In this document: piece by piece, positions 61,637 through 64,000 of the stretch
Position numbering within the stretch: position 1 is the first letter of the stretch
Layout: each line of letters begins with the position of its first letter
DNA from: an uncultured Clostridia bacterium
GTDB taxonomy: Bacteria; Bacillota; Clostridia; Oscillospirales; Acutalibacteraceae
Length of the DNA: 64,000 nucleotides
NCBI GenBank assembly: GCA_945863885.1
Contig: CAMAZY010000007.1
Coordinates: 1 to 64,000, forward strand
Reading direction: 5' to 3'
Position numbers and translations under genes: made by a program
The notes under the pieces: model-generated
Told to the model about the DNA's origin: nothing
The model's input: the letters and a program-made list of their open reading frames with translations, nothing else
Databases searched by the model: none

Positions 61637-62836
61637 ATGAATCTTTCTTTCGGATGTGATATTTTGGTTTTAAAATCTTTCAAAAAAGGCTTTAAGGAAA
61701 CGGACAAGCTTACCTTTCTGCTCTGTCTGATCTTATCGGCAATCGGTGTCGTGATGGTTGCCAGCACAACACAAAGAACGCTTACGGACGGCGGCTGGAT
61801 CTCCCGTGACGCAAAGGTTATGATTCTTGCTTTGATTCTCGGCACGGTTGCCTGCCTTGTCATTTCCTATATTGACTATGATCTGATTTTCAAGCTCTGG
61901 CCAATTATCGTTGCTGCTTCGCTGTTTCTGATGTTTTTGCTGTTTACACCGCTTGCCGTTTCGCCGCAGGGACGTGAAGATGCGACCTCGTGGCTGAAGA
62001 TCACGAACAAGCTTTACTTTCAGCCGTCGGAAATACTGAAAATTGCGTTTATCATCACCTTTTCCTATCATCTCGGAAAGGTCAAAAACAATATCTCGTC
62101 GATCAAAAACGTTGTGCTTCTCTGCGTGCATGCGGCTATTCCGATTCTTCTTGTTGTAAAGACCGGCGATATGGGCTCTGCCCTCATTTTCATGCTGATG
62201 TTTATCGGCATGATGTTTGCCGCCGGGCTTCACTGGCTTTATTTTCCTGCCGGACTTCTCGCGGTCGCCGCCGTATCGCCGATTGTCTGGTACAAGGTAT
62301 TTGACAACATTCAGCGAAACCGTATTCTTGCCCTTTTCAATCCCGAGGCTTATCCGACCGAAATCTATCAGCAGCAGCATGCGGTTGTTGCTATGCAGGA
62401 GGGCGGTTTTTTCGGAACGGGACTGTTCAAGGGTCCTTACACGCAAAGCGATTACGTTCCCGAAATTCAGAATGATATGATTTTTTCGGCGATCTGTGAA
62501 GAAGCCGGCTTTGTGGGTGCTTTTATTCTTCTTTTGCTGTTTTTGCTTCTTGCAATCAGAATCATCAGGGTCGGCAAGCTTGCTCATAATTTTTCGGCAT
62601 TGATGCTTTGCTACGGCGTCATGTTCATGATTGCGGCTCAGGTCGTCGTCAACGTCGGTATGTGCACGATGATTCTCCCCGTAATCGGTATTACGCTTCC
62701 GTTTATCAGTGCCGGCGGCTCATCGACGATCTGTCTTTATCTTGCGATAGGGCTTGTTCTGAGTGTATACCGCTCCTCTCAGGGCATCGATTACGATGAC
62801 TACCGCTATGCAAGAATTGCAAGGCGGTATGACTGA
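61637..62836 (+). CDS. rodA: SEDS-family peptidoglycan glycosyltransferase (RodA/FtsW type)
   Basis: 399 residues with ten predicted membrane helices. Landmark residues: WLKITNKLYFQPSEILKIAF (lipid II region), GFFGTGLFKGPYTQSDYVPE, NDMIFSAICEEAGFVGA and LPFISAGGSS. It polymerises lipid II with a class B PBP partner, for elongation (RodA) or spore wall (SpoVE); RodA fits best by sequence. The ATG at 61637 has no ribosome-binding site; a TTG at codon 10 also lacks one. Ends at a shared terminator. Confidence 0.9.
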   Translation: MNLSFGCDILVLKSFKKGFKETDKLTFLLCLILSAIGVVMVASTTQRTLTDGGWISRDAKVMILALILGTVACLVISYIDYDLIFKLWPIIVAASLFLMFLLFTPLAVSPQGREDATSWLKITNKLYFQPSEILKIAFIITFSYHLGKVKNNISSIKNVVLLCVHAAIPILLVVKTGDMGSALIFMLMFIGMMFAAGLHWLYFPAGLLAVAAVSPIVWYKVFDNIQRNRILALFNPEAYPTEIYQQQHAVVAMQEGGFFGTGLFKGPYTQSDYVPEIQNDMIFSAICEEAGFVGAFILLLLFLLLAIRIIRVGKLAHNFSALMLCYGVMFMIAAQVVVNVGMCTMILPVIGITLPFISAGGSSTICLYLAIGLVLSVYRSSQGIDYDDYRYARIARRYD

Positions 62837-62860
62837 GCGGAAAATCCGAACATCTCCTGA

Positions 62861-62903
62861 AGAAAAACGGGGCTGCGCACTTTGCACAGCTCCGTCTGTT
62901 TTT
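62861..62903. terminator. Bidirectional terminator between rodA and galE
   Basis: ACGGGGCTG (62867-62875) pairs with CAGCTCCGT (62887-62895). A T-run lies downstream on each strand (TCTGTTTTTC; TTTTTCT). Confidence 0.85.
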
Positions 62904-62908
62904 CTCTG

Positions 62909-63925
62909 TTATGCGTCGTAACCGTTCGGATTCTGACTTTGCCAACGCCAGGAGTCGGCGCACATCTGCTCGAGTCCTCTTTCCGCTTTCCAGCCAAGCT
63001 CATTATACGCCTTAGACGGGTCGGAATAGCAGGTTGCGATATCGCCCGGACGGCGGTCAACAATTTTATAATTGATTTTGATTCCGCTTGCCTTTTCGAA
63101 AGCGTTGATAACGTCAAGAACGCTGTATCCGACGCCGGTTCCGAGATTGTATATATCAAGACCGCTCTTTCCGAGCACTCTCTCAACGGCTTTTACATGA
63201 CCCAAAGCCAGGTCAACAACGTGAATGTAATCTCTGACGCCGGTTCCGTCGGGCGTGTCATAATCGTTTCCGTAAACACTCAGGCACGGGAGTTTGCCGA
63301 TTGCCACCTGAGAAATATACGGCATCAGATTGTTCGGAATTCCGTTCGGATCCTCACCGATTCTTCCGCTTTCGTGTGCACCGATCGGATTGAAGTAGCG
63401 AAGCAGACTGATTGACCATTCGTTATCCGCTTTAAACAGATCGGAAAGAATGATCTCAATCATGTATTTTGTCGTACCGTAGGGGTTTGTCGTTCCGCCC
63501 GTCGGCATGGTTTCCTTAAGCGGTGAAACGTTGTTCATTCCGTATACCGTTGCGGAAGAGCTGAAAACAAGCTTTTTACAGCCGAACTCCTTCATCACCT
63601 CACAAAGGGTAAGCGTTCCGCCGATATTGTTGTCGTAATATTCGAGCGGCTTTTGGCAGGATTCACCGACCGCCTTCAGGCCTGCAAAATGAATAACGGC
63701 ATCGATTTTTTCTTCGCTGAAAACCTTACTCAGTCCCGCTTTATCCCGGATATCGCACTCGTAAAAAGGAACCTGCTTGCCCGAAAGCTCAGCCGTTCTT
63801 TTAAGGGCTTCTCTCTTGCTGTTGTAAAGATTATCGACCACAACAACATCGTAGCCCGCTTTCATCAGCTCAATGCAAGTATGCGACCCGATGTATCCGG
63901 CTCCGCCGGTAACAAGAATTGACAT
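62909..63925 (-). CDS. galE: UDP-glucose 4-epimerase
   Basis: 338 residues, SDR fold. NAD motif [13 protein letters not shown], catalytic Ser region [10 protein letters not shown] and the YGTTKYMIE (Y-x3-K) pair. It interconverts UDP-glucose and UDP-galactose, and so may supply UDP-galactose to the nearby glycan genes. GAGGTG lies 8 bases before the ATG. Confidence 0.96.
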   Translation of the reverse strand: MSILVTGGAGYIGSHTCIELMKAGYDVVVVDNLYNSKREALKRTAELSGKQVPFYECDIRDKAGLSKVFSEEKIDAVIHFAGLKAVGESCQKPLEYYDNNIGGTLTLCEVMKEFGCKKLVFSSSATVYGMNNVSPLKETMPTGGTTNPYGTTKYMIEIILSDLFKADNEWSISLLRYFNPIGAHESGRIGEDPNGIPNNLMPYISQVAIGKLPCLSVYGNDYDTPDGTGVRDYIHVVDLALGHVKAVERVLGKSGLDIYNLGTGVGYSVLDVINAFEKASGIKINYKIVDRRPGDIATCYSDPSKAYNELGWKAERGLEQMCADSWRWQSQNPNGYDA

Positions 63926-63956
63926 AACAAATCACCTCGTTTATAATATCTATAAC

Positions 63957-63984
63957 ATTATACAACATTACGGGTAAATATCAA
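63957..63984 (-). promoter_or_regulatory. Promoter of galE
   Basis: On the minus strand TTGATA (63979-63984), 16 bases and TATAAT (63957-63962). Confidence 0.6.
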
Positions 63985-64000
63985 TAGAATATTTAAACAA

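Noticed and set aside
61733..62587. 284-codon minus-strand open frame inside rodA
   Set aside because: Mirror frame of a membrane protein, rich in Lys/Arg/His, with no ribosome-binding site.
1..64000. CRISPR array, prophage or insertion sequence with transposase
   Set aside because: No regularly spaced direct repeats, no phage structural genes and no transposase frame were seen; only small non-autonomous elements are present.

Overview
This window looks like a chromosomal segment of an anaerobic, endospore-forming Firmicute of class Clostridia, probably Oscillospiraceae/Ruminococcaceae-like. The support is spoIIE, a complete Firmicute-type S10-spc-alpha ribosomal cluster, zinc-binding forms of S14, S4, L24 and L36, strong AGGAGG ribosome-binding sites, TTGACA/TATAAT promoters, a T-box, SdpR/SdpI, acetate kinase and iron-sulfur/flavin enzymes. 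Base composition is moderate (mid to upper 40s % GC by eye). No tRNA, rRNA, CRISPR array, prophage or intact insertion sequence was seen.

Layout. 1-802: non-coding DNA rich in inverted repeats, then spoIIE (+). 3.2-6.2 kb: a membrane protein, then an entD-type hexuronate operon (KDPG aldolase fused to a VOC domain, and KDG kinase). 6.3-9.7 kb (-): an orphan possible nuclease, a lipid- or membrane-anchored surface protein and a GPH-family sugar symporter. 9.8-24.5 kb: two secreted LCAT-like alpha/beta hydrolases with cysteine in the nucleophile position flank a five-gene (-) operon (GlpA-like and GlpB-like oxidoreductases, DUF1667 protein, FGGY kinase, AGPS-like FAD enzyme). A divergent TetR regulator and a siroheme/ferredoxin protein sit beside it. 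24.6-40.6 kb (-): rpsJ to rplQ, one ~16 kb cluster transcribed from a strong promoter through a ~330 nt leader and interrupted by a MITE between rplW and rplB. 40.9-43.3 kb: ackA (-), then sdpR-sdpI (+). 43.6-50.3 kb: an InlB-repeat surface protein (-), an operon of an (alpha/alpha)6 glycosidase, a metallophosphoesterase and a TraX-like protein (+), and a membrane-anchored protein (-). 50.4-53.06 kb (-): thrS with a Thr T-box leader. 53.1-61.5 kb (-): tsaE-tsaB-rpiB running into four polysaccharide-assembly genes, an M28-like protein and a GH18-like protein. 61.6-63.9 kb: rodA (+) and galE (-), convergent.

How the parts may work together. Eda and KdgK form the lower Entner-Doudoroff branch for hexuronates, possibly fed by the nearby GPH symporter. 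The flavin/kinase operon resembles glycerol 3-phosphate oxidation but adds an AGPS-type enzyme carrying the His-His-His and Tyr active-site residues. With two lipase-like secreted proteins on either side, this suggests, as inference only, a locus for glyceride or ether-glyceride use. The glycosyltransferase block with pyruvyltransferase, GT32 and GalE points to a cell-surface polysaccharide.

Spaces between genes hold several families of small structured repeats: a MITE superfamily with three copies, two other dispersed repeats with two copies each, and an ~81 nt cloverleaf of near-perfect hairpins in the thrS leader. The most unusual items are the Cys-for-Ser LCAT-like paralogs, the AGPS-like operon, the MITE inside the S10 operon and the cloverleaf. 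All functions are assigned by reading the sequence, with no database search.
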